Assembly: GCA_022560025.1 (NCBI GenBank)
Contig: JAFISE010000068.1
Span: forward strand, 94,096-158,095
Direction of reading: 5' to 3'
Length of the DNA: 64,000 bases
From: Stagonosporopsis chrysanthemi
Lineage: Eukaryota > Ascomycota > Dothideomycetes > Pleosporales > Didymellaceae
The position numbers and the translations under genes were made by a program. Positions 33,378-45,315 of this stretch are shown here, in pieces (within the stretch, counting starts at the first letter, position 1; each line of letters starts with the position of its first letter). The notes under the pieces were generated by a model. The model ran no database searches and was not told where the DNA came from. It saw nothing but the letters and a program-made list of their open reading frames with translations.

Positions 33378-34289
33378 TTACTGATCGTAGAATTCTCTCC
33401 AGTCACCCCATACGATATCGTGCTCGTACTTCTTCATGAGTTGACCTGTAGGGTCGTCGCCCTTTACGTGCGCCCATGCTCCAGCAAAATGTAGAACAAA
33501 TGTGCCATGCTTCCAAGCCTGGCTTGAGCCATCGAAGCAGGCGATTTCTTGTGGGAATGAATTCAGCTTCCATTGGGGCACTTGATGCACAGTCTCAGCC
33601 ATGCCCTTGTCGCTTTTGAGTAGCTGCACTGTGGCATCTTGCTCGCTCATCTGCCTGTCCTCTTTCTTTGCCTCGTCGTGAATTGCGAAAGAGTCTTGGA
33701 TAAACTTCAGTGACCTCTCGTGACCACGAACAAGAAACGAGCCGGAGTTGTAGCCATTGCAGTCGTGTGTGGTGAGATAGTCGATCGCCCCAGGATCGGT
33801 AACATTCCTGAGCTCCTCCTCGATGATGTCCGTGACCTTGATATCTGTGTTGGTGATCAGAGTGTCAAAGTCGAGCCACCATATCCAGTCGTATCTGCCG
33901 GTCTTTATGAGGCGCTCGGCCATGTTGTACTTCCAAAAAACGACAGCGCGGTCGGTATGCGACTCGTAGTCGACAATGAAGTCGTAACCATGGCGACGAG
34001 CGTAATCTATGGCCTTATGCTCAGCTCAGCGAAGAGTGGTCATGTTGCTCGACTTACGGTCTTTACTCTTGAGCGAGAGGTGATGATAGGAACGCTCCTC
34101 GGTCACGAATGTCATGAGCGCCACGCGAGGTGTCCTCTTCTGCTCAGCGGGAGCTTCCGCAGGGACTGGCGCCGTGCTCACAAAGCCCTCTTCGTGAGAA
34201 GAACCTTGGCTCAGCTGCCATCCAAAGAAAGCAAGGAAGATGAGGAGGCATATAAAGGCCGGTGGAATCCTGAGCGAGCGCACAAGCAT
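33378..34289 (-). CDS. GT34 family glycosyltransferase (Mnn10/Gma12-like)
   Basis: Golgi type II membrane enzyme expected to add mannose or galactose to cell-surface glycans. Two exons: 34289-34058 and 34006-33378; 286 aa. The 51-bp intron was placed so that the joint reads SKDHYARRHGYDF, the form seen in this family; earlier AGs give either a stop or an intron too short. The N-terminal anchor is IPPAFICLLIFLAFFGWQL, then a Pro/Ala-rich stem, then the catalytic domain: ALMTFVTEERSYHHLSLK, the DxD metal site in WIWWLDFDTLITN, HDCNGYNSGSFLVRG, SEQDATVQLL, and HFAGAWAHVKGDD. The domain is complete though short. The gene shares a 574-bp divergent promoter region with the GRF zinc-finger gene. Donor and acceptor sugars are unknown. 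Confidence 0.9.
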
Positions 34290-34863
34290 GTTGACGGCTG
34301 GGGGTCTCCACGTTGGAGATTTGGAGGGTACCCTTAGGCTAGCTACATCTCCAAGAGGATTGCAGTAAACGTGCTTTCGAGCGCGCGAGGGATGTCCGCT
34401 CCCTTGGGGTTTGCAGGTACCACACCTGTGTGTCTCCGATGAGCGCTTTGGGTGATCCAGCTCAGCGCATACTTATCTACTATTCGCTCGCATCCGCGCA
34501 GTCATCCGTGCATTTGGCCAAGCGGCTGGAAGAGACCCCTGCGAGCAAGGAATCAGGGCCGTGAACTCCGCTTACCCGAGCACCCCCGTTCCTTCTTAGG
34601 GCACGCAGCAAGAACTGTACGAAGCCATGATAAACAGTTGAAGCGATCATCAGGGACGAGGTGAAAAGCGCGACGGCCCGTAGATGATTTGCAACAATCC
34701 TGCCTAGAGGATCGCAGCAGCCCCGCCTCTTTAGCCCAGAAACACATTGGCCACCCACGTGCCATCACAGACTCAACAACGAGCACGACGCGCACTCCCA
34801 TTCTCGCCACGATAACAAGACCGCAGTGATCGCAAAACTAGATTTGATAGGTCTGTGGCGAGC
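34290..34863. promoter_or_regulatory. Divergent promoter region of GT34 and GRF zinc-finger genes
   Basis: 574 bp between two outward-facing start codons; it should include both promoters. No specific site was recognised. Confidence 0.45.
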
Positions 34864-35950
34864 ATGTCCGGCTTCACTCGTCGCCGCGGAGGTGTTGGCG
34901 CTCAGCTTAGAGGGCTATTCATCGACGGCGTCTGGCATTGTAAGTGCAGCGCAAAGTGCCTCCTGCAGCAGGAGAATGACGAAATTCAGGCGAGTGTAAT
35001 CCTCGACAGCCAGCGAATCATTTCGAAGTGAAGAAGCCTGGCCCGAATCAGGGTAAATGGTGTAAGCTCCAAAGAGTGCTATGTGTGCCGCCGGGATGCG
35101 TAAGAATTAATTTGTTTTAGTCCGCACATGTCAAAAGCAGCAGGACGACAAGTCTCGGTGTAAGTTCTTTCTATGGGACAGCGATGCTCATCCTCGGGAG
35201 GCAACCGCCCTCGCACACAACTCCCGGACTGAGCCTTCAATCGCGAATCCGAAAACGCCATCTAAGCGTCTGATAACCCCTCCACCTCCTCACACTATCG
35301 AACGAATGAATGGCGAGACCAGTAGGAAACGTGGCCGAACTACGAGTATCGATCTAACGAATGATTATGACTTTGAGACCAGTGAGGATTTCAGGAGCGA
35401 ATTAGATCATGTCATGACTGCAGCCGAAACACCAAGGAAAGCAGCCCGAACGAGTGAAGTGGCGACACCTTCAGCAAGACGTGTGCTCCCTTGGAGCAAA
35501 GGCAACAGTACAGTAACTAATCCAAATGGATTACAGACGCCACAGACAACCTATTCTGTTCATGCCAATCCTCTGTCCTCAGGCTTGGACAAGTCGCTGC
35601 TCGCATCCTCTCGTCCAGTCGGGACCCCTTCGCCCGTTGAGACACCTACACCCAACCGCTTCAAGAATGTAGCAAGGGATGAGCTTGCTCAAGATATTCT
35701 TACTCTGTTGCGGGACGCTAGAATAAGGCTTGATGCGAGGATAGAGAACGATCTCCAGGCTCTAGTGTCGAAGCATACAAAGACGACTGAGGGCCTTAGA
35801 CGAGGACGCGATGTTGCAAGATCTACCATCAAAGCCAGGGACGCGAAGATAACCGAACTCAGCTATCGAATCAGCACACTTGAAGCGGAACTCCAGGCAG
35901 AGAAGGCGTTAGTCAAGCACCTGCAGTGGGAAGTCGAGGCTGATAGCTAA
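34864..35950 (+). CDS. GRF-type zinc-finger protein with C-terminal coiled coil
   Basis: Three exons: 34864-34939, 34990-35061, 35121-35950; introns of 50 and 59 bp; 325 aa. Only the last exon forms a long open frame, so the N-terminal domain is easily lost. The joined start reads MSGFTRRRGGVGAQLRG, then IDGVWHCECNPRQPANHFEV, then GPNQGKWFRTCQKQQ and RCKFFLWD. Cysteines 26, 28, 53 and 63 and the K-W-F and F-F-W positions match the GRF zinc finger, a single-stranded nucleic-acid-binding motif found in APE2, TOP3A and other DNA-repair factors. The middle is Ser/Thr/Pro-rich and basic (KRGR). The last 90 residues form a probable coiled coil (KARDAKITELSYRISTLEAELQAE). Role in DNA metabolism is inferred from the finger only. 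Confidence 0.85.
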
Positions 35951-37088
35951 GAAAGCCCCTAGGCACGACATGATTGTGCTCAAGCAAGGCCCTCTTCTTA
36001 TCTATCTTCTTCCGGATGATTTCCTATAGGAAACTTTTTAACCACTCGTTGTTCTCTACAGCCCTTGTCTCCTGGTCTCACCGTTGCAAGTCAAGACAAG
36101 AAAAGCTCCCTCACGTGTGCTTAGTAGGATCCAAGCAACACGCAGATCGAACACGACCCCACCACCCCACTCGCGTACAGCCGGTCTCGATGCTGTTCCT
36201 TGATGCTGAGATACAAAGTACTGCTGCACAATGGCTCCAAGGTCTCTCTTAGGTCACAAACGTGCATGTGGCGATCCTTCCACCACCCTTTGCCAAACTT
36301 CTGGGTTGGTCGCACCGAAGAACATCCAAAAGCACGCAATGGAACCTTGTAAGCACGAAATAAAAAATCCAGCCAGCACCACGCTCCTCGTGGCTGACAG
36401 GCATGACGAAAAGTTGGGACCCTGACGTGACCTGGGCTGCGGAGGCCAAGCTATGCCCAGCCTCTTCAAGTCGGCAACCGGCAGACGCGATGGCTGATTA
36501 TTCGTCAGGACTAGATACAGCACGCCACACTTGACGTGCGCCGACCCTCCGCCTGTGTGCGGTGTCCACATCTTGCAGCGGAAACTTGGCATCAACCTGG
36601 ACGCCGTTTTCAGAACCTGTACAACATTGTCGCAGCTGGGGATTTAGAGACTACGGCTAATGCAACAAAGATGTAGCCACGCCATGCAGAATCGGTCATG
36701 GCTAAGATTTACTTCAAAACGGGTCGTTTTCATCTTCTTTTCATGACAAAATGCAATCCATGTTCGGAGGAGACGCTCTGTGAGTGTTCGCAGATGCCCA
36801 GGTAGGGCCTTGGTACTGCCAAGATAGAACATCAGGGTCGCATTGCGTCTCCATCCTGCTTAGCCTGGTTGAGAGAGGCTTTTCACTGCCGCTTAACAGT
36901 AGTGGTGTGAACGCCAACAGCACGCGGACGGAGGATTGATCCCGTAGGATCCCTGTATCAGTACCGTCCTTAGCGATTGGAACCAACAAACAGGCTACAA
37001 ATGGAACCTGTGCCTACGCAGTTTGCTCAATTGTACGGTCTCATCCATATCCTTGATTTGCCTCCAACACTGTGCAACGCCAGTCAGG
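35951..37088. other. Intergenic region
   Basis: About 1.14 kb between tandem plus-strand genes. No supported gene or RNA. It holds the GRF gene's 3' UTR and the promoter of the SLC6-type transporter. Confidence 0.5.
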
Positions 37089-39160
37089 ATGGATTTTCTT
37101 CGCAAGATTGGCGGCTATCTTGCGCCTCCCCCACCTAAGTCTGACGATGGACGAGACCAATGGCCCTCACGTGCAGCCTTCCTTCTTGCTGCTATGGGTG
37201 GATGTGCTGGACAAGGAAACCTTCTTCGGTATCCCTCCGTGGTCTACAACAATTGGGGATTGCAATGGTTCATTCCGTACCTGCTGGCCGTATTCCTCAT
37301 CGCCATCCCTGCCCTGATCCTGGAGGTCTCCATTGGTCAAGTCTACCGAGGAGGCACCGTTATAGCCTTCAACAACATCAACAGGCGGCTTAAGGGCGTT
37401 GGTATGGGTCCAGTCATTGTCTCATTCATAGTGGTTCAGTACTTTACTGTCAACCTTGCTTGGATCATGAGCTACTTCAGACATAGCTTCACAAGCCCCT
37501 TGCCATGGGAAGGCCGGATCCAGGAATTCTACTGGAACGACGTCCTTCGTGTTGGCGATATTGTCGAGGGTGGATTGACTGATGATGGCAAAGGCGTGGC
37601 ATCATACACCGGCTACCCGAATGTATCACTGATCGGCGAAACTGTTGGTTGGAGTGTATTCGTCTGGTTCCTGATATGGCTCTCAATCTTCCGCGGAGTT
37701 GGAATGACCGGTAGAGTCGTGTACTTCACGATGGGCCTACCGATTGTAACCACTATTATCTTCGTTGGGCGATCGTTGTCTCTTCCAAATGCTGGAGAAG
37801 GTGTCAGGCTTTTATGGACCAACTTCAGGGGAGACCAGCTCGCTTCAGGTACGGTGTGGCAGACTGCCGTCGGACAGGTGTTCTTCTCCACCGGTATCGG
37901 TTTCGGCTACTTCACCAGCTATGCGAGCTACAATCAGAAACACGCAAATGCTGTCATGGACGCAGTTCTAATCTGCGGCAGTAACGTACTGTTCGAAAAC
38001 TTCGCAGCATTTGCCATATTTGGGGTTGTAGGCTACCTTCGATTGTGGCCGGAGGAGGATGTCAGGCTTGGTGCGTTTGTCGTTGGCTTCTTGACTCTGC
38101 CAGAAGCCGTGCTTCAGATGCCAGGTGCAAACTTCTGGGCTGTCCTTCTGTTTTTTACTTTGATCGTTCTGGGCTTCTCATCGGCATTTGTCATGCTGGA
38201 TGTTGTCGTAACCTTGATCTGCGATTCCGGACTGGTCAAGGCCTCCCGCCCGGTTATCGTCACCGTACTTGTGGTTCTCTCATTCTTGTTATGCTTGCCA
38301 TACTGCACAGAGTTTGGCTACTATCTTCTTGACGGAGTCGACAGGTACATCAACAACATTGCCCTTATCTTCGTTGTCTGGACCGAGGTAACAAGTGCTA
38401 CAACGGTTTACCGCTGGCGCGATATCGTGGATCAGGTTGGCATTGTAGCCTTCAGCCTGTACAATTTCGGCTTCTTTGCCGGCCAGTTTTTTGGTATAGT
38501 CCTGGCACATGGCATTAATAACCCTGGGGCTGGCACTGGTGCTGGTATCGGCTTCTATGTGGTGTTCGCAATTGCCGCCTCAATCATTGCACGGACGCCT
38601 GGCGTCAAGGCTCCATCGTTCTGGAACTGCAATCCCATCATCCGAAACTTCTGGTTCTTGGCATTCTACTCTGTAAGTTCGTCGCTGACCTACGGAGCTT
38701 ACACTAACCATTGCAGGGCAATCAACTGCGCCGCGACCTCAACGTCATCGTTGGACAAGGCAAGAACTGGAAGATTCCGGCATTCCTTCCATTCTTGCTT
38801 CGCTACATCTCTGGGCCGGCCCTTGCCATCATCTTCAGCTTTGGATATCCTGAGTTCCATACTCTGCGCTATGATCCCATGTACATCATGGGCTTCATTT
38901 TAGCGAACTTGACGATGGTGGTTATCATTATCGGTTTCACCATTCCCAGGTATTATGATGCTTTCATCCCGTATGAACGCCGTGGAGAAGGAACTGGACC
39001 TACTCTCGCAATGGAACCAAAGGGTGAGATTGCTGGTGCTCCAGTCAGTGATTTGGTAAAAGCCGAGGGCGGGGAAGCTCCGTTAGCATATGGGTCATCG
39101 CAAGAGCACGTGGGAAAGGAGGCCGACCATGACAACGATACATCGTCCGCTTTGCGATAG
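37089..39160 (+). CDS. SLC6 (neurotransmitter:sodium symporter) family transporter
   Basis: Plasma-membrane transporter of the LeuT fold, expected to import an amino acid or related solute with Na+. Two exons: 37089-38672 and 38717-39160. The 44-bp intron (GTAAGTTC...TTGCAG, with an ACTAAC branch site) joins WFLAFYS to GNQLRRDLNV. The product is 675 aa, with about twelve hydrophobic helices. Helix 1 carries GQGNLLRYPSVVYNNWG, the usual SLC6 unwound-helix signature. Helix 6 has GQVFFSTGIGFGYFTSYASYN, and helix 8 has FVMLDVVVTLICD. The C-terminal tail is hydrophilic and acidic. An upstream in-frame extension needs a non-ATG start and was not used. Substrate unknown; fungal SLC6 members are little studied. 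Confidence 0.92.
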
Positions 39161-39962
39161 GATGATGACAGCTGGTGTTTTCATCATCTTTTAGCTGATC
39201 ATGCCTGTTAACTCTCTCTTTTCTCATGGTGTAGCTTTTGCTCAGACCATCATATCAAGAATTGCAGAACCTGAAAAGCTCCGTTTGATCAACGGAACTA
39301 GGCTTTACCTGAACACCCTGTTTACGTTTGTGTTCAAGTATCATCCTCCTTGAAGGATGTAGCACTGACAGGCTGCCACACTTGCGTACAGAACATGCGA
39401 AGATTTGAACAACACTTATCTTCGCATCACGGGAAGCCACGCTTATGGTTGATGTGGTCGCCGGAAAGTCTTGATGACCTATCTATAGAGAGCAAAGGTC
39501 TCTTCTGAAATCCTGGGTTTCGCAACTCAGAAGCACGTACATGCAAATCGCCTCGAAATTCACCAGTCGCACTCCGGCCGCTCCACAAATCCGCAGGTTT
39601 CTGGTCTTACCATCCAAGCGCCATGGCCGTTTATCGCTGGCTACCTAGATCTACTTGAGTCGAGCAATCTCATTGAACCGGTTGTGAGTTGCGCGCATTG
39701 CGCGGAAAGCCCCACAAAACTGCCTGGTGCGCGATATGTGCGAGTGGAAGCTCAAATCATTATGATTTGTAAGTTGCGAAGAAATAGCCAAAGAACTGAG
39801 TTTCGTTTGCTCATATGAGCCGCTTTGCTGTGCTTTCGTTCGCAAGCTTCAATCACTCTGTTTCCTGCCTTTGACCACGCGAGAGCGCCTACCTGCTGTC
39901 CACCACCTCGCGCATACACAACACAAGAAACGTCAAGACTGCAACAGACTTCCCTGACTATC
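39161..39962. other. Intergenic region
   Basis: About 0.8 kb between tandem plus-strand genes. No gene or RNA seen; it must contain the copper ATPase promoter. I found no copper-response element I could name. Confidence 0.5.
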
Positions 39963-42900
39963 ATGTCAGCGAAGAAGCCGACCACCGCGTCACGCCATCT
40001 GCGACAAGTGACAACCACCACAACCTGTTTCATTGCTAATTTACATTGTCCATCATGCGTGGAGGCGATACACGATAGCCTGGGCGCGCTTCAACCTGCG
40101 CCTGAAGACGTTATTGTTTCCATCATCGCACATTCAGTCGTCATCCACCACAGTGCCCTCTTGTCGGTCGAAAAGATAACTGATGCCCTCGCCATTGCTG
40201 GGTTCGAGGTGCATAGCATTTTTCAGGACGAGAGAGCAGTCTACGAATCTCCTCGCGGCAACGATCCCGACGATCATACCCAGAGCTTGGCATCGAGGCT
40301 GGAGCATGCGATGTCCAGATGGAATTCCTTGGAAACGTTCGGGGACGCGGGACATATGCGCAAGAAGACGGCGCATCTCCAACAGTGTGAGCAATGCAAG
40401 GCTGAGCAGGGGGGTATTCGCTTGGACCTGAGGCATACGTTCGACCACAAGGGGACTCCTAGTGCCACAACAGGTTCGGAGATCAGCATCGATGGCATAC
40501 CTGCCCGACCAAGTGTACCCGACGGACATACTCTGCGAAAGATTCAAGCACCCACTCCACCCACGTTATACAGAGCAAAACTAGCCCTCTTTGGTATGAC
40601 ATGTAGTTCGTGCGTCGGCAGTATCAGTCGCTCTCTGTACCAAGTACCATCAGTACGCGCAGTCAATATTACCTTGCTTACGAACAGTGGCGTTGTGCTA
40701 TTTGCCGGAGAAGAAAGTATCGGGGCGATTATAGAGACAATCGAAGATTGCGGTTTCGAGGCCAGCGTGGAAAAGCTTGAAACAGTATCACCAGCAATAC
40801 TGGCACCCAGGCTGACAAAAACAAACCCGTCAGACAAATGGAGAGCCATCTACACAATCGGCGGCATGACGTGTAGCTCATGTGTTGGACATGTCATCAA
40901 TGCGTTGAAGCCTTACACATGGGTTGACCAGGTGGATGTCAACCTCATCAACAGCAGTCTCACGATTGCATTTAAGGGCAAGGAGCATATGGCAGAAATC
41001 ACCGAGAGTATCGAAGACAGCGGGTACACAGCGAAGCTCGAAAGTGTCATTGCAGTAGACACGCCAGCTGCAGATGCTCCGACCCGCACTGTGTCGATCC
41101 ATATCGAAGGAATGTTTTGCGATCATTGCCCCGGAAACATCACACAGCGCATCAAAGATGAACACGCGGGAACTGTGTCAATCCAAGAACCATCGTTGTC
41201 AGCACAAGCGCCGAGATTGACCGTCGAATACCTTCCAGATCCCCCAAACTTCACCATCAGGCATATATTCGAGACAATCATGAGCACGAATCCAGCTTTC
41301 AAGCCAACAGTGTACTGTCCACCTACAACCGAAGAACGAGCTAAGGCCATGCACACGGCAGAGCGAAGAAGAACACTACGTCAGCTAATCCTAAGCGTCG
41401 TGGTAGCCATTCCGACTTTCATATTGGGCATTGTCTTCATGAGCTTGCTGCCAGCCAACAGCAGTCCCCGGCAGTATATCATGGAGCCTATCACTGGGAA
41501 TGCTTCCCGACTTACCTGGGCACTGTTCATTCTTGCCATTCCGGTCTACTGCTATTCGGCAAGATCTTTTCATGTACGGGCTTTCAAAGAAGTCAAAGTC
41601 ATGTGGCAACCGGGAAGTCGGACACCCGTATGGTATAGGCTCACACGATTTGGGAGCATGAACATGCTAATTTCCCTTGGGACGACAATCGCTCTCTTCG
41701 CTTCGATTACAGAACTAGCTTTGGCTGCCAGCAAGAAGTCGTCAGGGTCGATGGACAATTCCTACTTCGATGCAGTGGTGTTCTTGACAATGTTCCTACT
41801 GATGGGGCGCTTACTAGAGGCATACAGCAAGTCTAAGACTGGAGATGCCGTTGCTTCTTTGGGTGCTTTACGTCCGAACGAAGCTGTCTTGGTCGACTCA
41901 ATGAAAGTCGACGTAACGGTTCCAACGACTATGCTTGAGATTGGCGACGTGGTTCGTGTCCGCCATGGCACTTCACCACCATTTGATGGAGTCGTCTTGG
42001 ACGGTGCTTCCAACTTCGATGAGTCAAGTCTAACGGGGGAATCTCAAATGGTCAAGAAGAATGTCGGCGACCTCCTATATTCAGGTACCATAAACAAAGG
42101 GGCGCCGATAAAGATGAAGATCTCCACGATCTCGGGCACCTCGATGCTTGACCAGATCATAGATGCCGTTCGAGAAGGACAGACTCATCGGGCACCAGTC
42201 GAGAGGGTGGCTGACACAATCACTGCTCATTTTGCGCCATTTGTCGTTCTAGTCGCCACACTGACTTGGCTTATCTGGCTTACACTTGGCTCGGCAGGTG
42301 AATTACCGGAAGATTGGAGAGACGAAAAAGCAGGTGGCTGGGCTCTATGGTCGCTGAGATTTGCCATCGCTGTCTTCGTTATCGCTTGCCCTTGTGGAAT
42401 CGGCCTGGCAGCACCGACTGCTCTCTTCGTCGGTGGTGGCTTAGCAGCTAAACATGGTATACTCGTGAGGGGCGGCGGTGAAGCTTTCCAAGAAGCCAGC
42501 TCACTCGACTGCATTGTATTCGACAAAACTGGAACGCTGACGCAGGGTGGCAGTCCCGCGGTCACCGATCACCAACTCGTCGGTTTTGACTCCTCAATCA
42601 CGCTCGGTATTGTCAAAGCGCTGGAGGAGAACAGTGGCCATCCTATCGCTCAAGCATTGATATCATTTTGTGGGAAGGAGGTTCTGAATACACCAACATT
42701 GGTGTCCGTGGACGAAGTTCCTGGGAAAGGATTGAAAGGCACGTTCGATATTGATGAAGAAAGAGTGATTGCTATCGTTGGCAACGAAGGTTTCATGGCC
42801 AACCACAACGTGCCCATCACTTCGGAAGTGACCATCACACTCGATTCATGGAAATCACGCGGAGAGTCTGTAGCATTGGTCGCATTGTGTTCCGCCTCGA

Positions 42901-43694
42901 CGCAGAACCTTTGGCAGCTTGCTGGTCTCTTCGCTATCTCCGATCCGCTTCGGCCAGAGGCAGTTGGCGTTATCCGCGCCCTAAAGAGAAGAGGCATAGA
43001 CGTTTGGATGTTATCAGGCGACAACCCAACAACTGCAAACGCTGTTGGTGCCCGGGTTGGCATTGCGAAATCCAACATCATCGCTGGTGTTCTCCCGGAC
43101 CAAAAGGCCAAACAGATCCAGCATCTCCAGCAGACACTCGTGAAGACACAAAGGCCGGCACTGTTCCCCTCACCATTTTTGTTTCAGAAAGGAAGATCCG
43201 AGAAACGTGCAACCATCGCTATGGTCGGAGACGGCATCAACGATGCACCTGCGCTGAGTACTGCAGACCTGAGCATTGCCATTGGCAGCGGTTCAGACAT
43301 TGCACTTTCGTCATCTTCGTTCATCCTGATCAATAGTCAGCTTACCACCATCCTTACTCTACTCGACTTGTCACGGGTCGTGTTCCGCAGAGTGTACTTC
43401 AACTTCGGCTGGGCTACTGTCTACAACCTGGTTGCTATGCCAGTAGCTGCTGGCGTTCTGTATCCAATTACGACTGGTGGCAAGACAGACGGCCATGGTG
43501 TGCACAGCGGTGGGAAACACATCAGACTGGATCCAGTATGGGCATCTTTGGCCATGGCGCTGAGCAGTATTAGTGTGGTGTGTAGCAGTCTAGCACTGCG
43601 GAGTCGAATTCCTTGGATCGGGTTCAAGGCAAAAAGGGAGAGAGAGGCGATATACGAGGAAGAGACTGGGGGTGACGTGGCACAGATTGTATGA
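39963..43694 (+). CDS. Copper-transporting P1B-type ATPase
   Basis: Single exon, 1243 aa. Pumps Cu+ across a membrane, either into the Golgi for cuproenzymes (Ccc2 role) or out of the cell for resistance (CrpA role); the sequence does not decide. Four N-terminal heavy-metal sites are seen: CPSC near residue 29, two GMTCSSC sites, and a variant MFCDHC. Further on come the phosphatase loop LTGES, the membrane copper site CPCG in VIACPCGIGLAAPTALFVGGG, the phosphorylation site DKTGTLT, the HP motif in NSGHPIAQAL, and the hinge MVGDGINDAPALS. The start is the ATG in TATCATGTCAGCG; the open frame extends upstream without another ATG. The gene is convergent with TFIIS, with 254 bp between stops. 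Confidence 0.95.
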   Translation: MSAKKPTTASRHLRQVTTTTTCFIANLHCPSCVEAIHDSLGALQPAPEDVIVSIIAHSVVIHHSALLSVEKITDALAIAGFEVHSIFQDERAVYESPRGNDPDDHTQSLASRLEHAMSRWNSLETFGDAGHMRKKTAHLQQCEQCKAEQGGIRLDLRHTFDHKGTPSATTGSEISIDGIPARPSVPDGHTLRKIQAPTPPTLYRAKLALFGMTCSSCVGSISRSLYQVPSVRAVNITLLTNSGVVLFAGEESIGAIIETIEDCGFEASVEKLETVSPAILAPRLTKTNPSDKWRAIYTIGGMTCSSCVGHVINALKPYTWVDQVDVNLINSSLTIAFKGKEHMAEITESIEDSGYTAKLESVIAVDTPAADAPTRTVSIHIEGMFCDHCPGNITQRIKDEHAGTVSIQEPSLSAQAPRLTVEYLPDPPNFTIRHIFETIMSTNPAFKPTVYCPPTTEERAKAMHTAERRRTLRQLILSVVVAIPTFILGIVFMSLLPANSSPRQYIMEPITGNASRLTWALFILAIPVYCYSARSFHVRAFKEVKVMWQPGSRTPVWYRLTRFGSMNMLISLGTTIALFASITELALAASKKSSGSMDNSYFDAVVFLTMFLLMGRLLEAYSKSKTGDAVASLGALRPNEAVLVDSMKVDVTVPTTMLEIGDVVRVRHGTSPPFDGVVLDGASNFDESSLTGESQMVKKNVGDLLYSGTINKGAPIKMKISTISGTSMLDQIIDAVREGQTHRAPVERVADTITAHFAPFVVLVATLTWLIWLTLGSAGELPEDWRDEKAGGWALWSLRFAIAVFVIACPCGIGLAAPTALFVGGGLAAKHGILVRGGGEAFQEASSLDCIVFDKTGTLTQGGSPAVTDHQLVGFDSSITLGIVKALEENSGHPIAQALISFCGKEVLNTPTLVSVDEVPGKGLKGTFDIDEERVIAIVGNEGFMANHNVPITSEVTITLDSWKSRGESVALVALCSASTQNLWQLAGLFAISDPLRPEAVGVIRALKRRGIDVWMLSGDNPTTANAVGARVGIAKSNIIAGVLPDQKAKQIQHLQQTLVKTQRPALFPSPFLFQKGRSEKRATIAMVGDGINDAPALSTADLSIAIGSGSDIALSSSSFILINSQLTTILTLLDLSRVVFRRVYFNFGWATVYNLVAMPVAAGVLYPITTGGKTDGHGVHSGGKHIRLDPVWASLAMALSSISVVCSSLALRSRIPWIGFKAKREREAIYEEETGGDVAQIV

Positions 43695-43948
43695 CCGGTA
43701 GACCATTGCCCCTTATGATTATACATTGATTCCCAAGCCACACTGCATGATGTGCCTTTCCCCAAAATAATACGAAGCCATATTCTGGCCTCTCAGTCGA
43801 AGCGTAGGCGCCCCTTTTCGAAGAAGAGTAGTGTGACGAAGATCGAACGCGCCTCTCCATGCCCGTATAACGCCCTGCTGCAAACTTTTCGAATCTCCAA
43901 ACGCGCGCACCACACTTGCAACTGCCACTGCCACTAAGAAAGTGTACG

Positions 43949-44913
43949 CTACGAGAACTTCCACCTGTTACCGCAGTTCATGCACTCACAGAACGTCGTC
44001 ATAGGCTCGTCAGCACTCCTTGTCTGCGCCTGGCTGTACGAGACCATCTTCTTCTTGCACTTTCCGCACTGGAACTCCTTGGAGATACTCTTCTCAACCT
44101 GCGCCACCATAGCTGTCCTCATGTTCTCCTTTTCTAGCTTCTGATCTTCGCGGCGGCGTTCGTCGGACTTCATCTCATCATGTGTCATGACGACGAATTT
44201 CTTCGGTGTGACTTCGCCCGAGAGGACGCGTTTCCGCAGAGCGGGGTTGGACCTGGCTTTCAGGTTTTGAAAGAGCGAGCGCATTTTCTGTTTGTAGGCA
44301 TCGTCCACGCTGCCGGCGTTGGCGTAAGCCGCGGCTTCGATTTGCTTTGCGATCGGGAGGATTACTTCAGGGACTGTGCATATGTCAGCATGCGTTTCGA
44401 CAGTCTGATACGTCTTGACTTACGTTCGGTGCTCATGTGCGCCAGACCGTCGTACATGAGGCGCACTGACATGTCTCGCGCTTCCTCTCCCGTAACCTCG
44501 TACTTGACCTTGTCTGTCTTGTGGTTGCGCTTTGTGGGATCTACGGTGTGTTTCTGCTTGCTTTGGCTGGGCGCAGGTGAAGCTGCAGCAGACGATGCCG
44601 GAGCAGGCGAAGCACTGCCGTTTGTCGCTGAAGCGACTTTAGCTGGCGTGCCTTTTTTGGGCTGCTTCTTGACCTCATCCCTCCATTTCGAAACCAGCTC
44701 TGTTGCCAGCTTCTGGACAGCGGGGTCCTTGTGTGAACGCAGGCGATTGATGGTAACACCTATTCGGGTGGATCGCAGGATATCCTCGGTTGCATGGACG
44801 CCGGTTTTGAGGTCGTTTAGCAGTTTGATAACGGAAGCACTTGGTTCGTTTTCTTGGATGGCCTTGCCGATCGCCTTTCCCCGCAGCTCGATTTCTTTCG
44901 CATCCATGGCCAT
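43949..44913 (-). CDS. dst1: Transcription elongation factor TFIIS
   Basis: Binds stalled RNA polymerase II and stimulates cleavage of backtracked RNA in the nucleus. Two exons: 44913-44424 and 44373-43949. The 50-bp intron joins AHMSTEL to PEVILPIAKQIEAAAY. The product is 304 aa, the usual size. Domains in order: N-terminal TFIIS N/LW domain (about 1-80: SASVIKLLNDLKTGVHATEDILRSTRIGVTINRLRSH, here seen in parts), an Ala/Pro/Ser linker, the central polymerase-binding domain, and the C-terminal zinc ribbon FQCGKCKKKM...FCECMNCGNRWKFS. The catalytic acidic hairpin reads SADEPMTTF. The start is the first of two in-frame ATGs (MAMDAKE). Divergent from EAF6. Confidence 0.96.
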
Positions 44914-45315
44914 TTTGGTCGTGGTGGGTTGAGTGAACACGGCCTTTGTATTGGCCTTGTCAAACGGCTCGCAGAAGCGCACGCGATGTTGTTCGTGTTG
45001 CCTGCTCGAGCTCGGCACGTGTTCGGTGATTCTCAGCTAGAGCGTGATGGTCGCGGGTAGCGTGACGTGATGTGGGCGACGATCAATAGCTGTTTGGTGC
45101 AAATAAAGTTGGTGGTTGGCGAAAGAAGGCTTTCACGTTGTCTTGCAAAGGTCTGGCTCTCGGCCTTGGCGCACTAGCGCAAGCTGGGGTCACTGACAGT
45201 TGGTGACGAACGTTTGGAAACGACGACGTGTGTAGGAAACAACGACGACGTTCATATAGCAATACAGCTTTCGCATACACAATTGGACCTGCATACACGC
45301 GCGAGAACGTAAACC
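44914..45315. promoter_or_regulatory. Divergent promoter region of TFIIS and EAF6
   Basis: 402 bp between two outward-facing start codons of nuclear transcription genes. A shared bidirectional promoter is likely from the spacing, but no element was placed with confidence. Confidence 0.5.
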
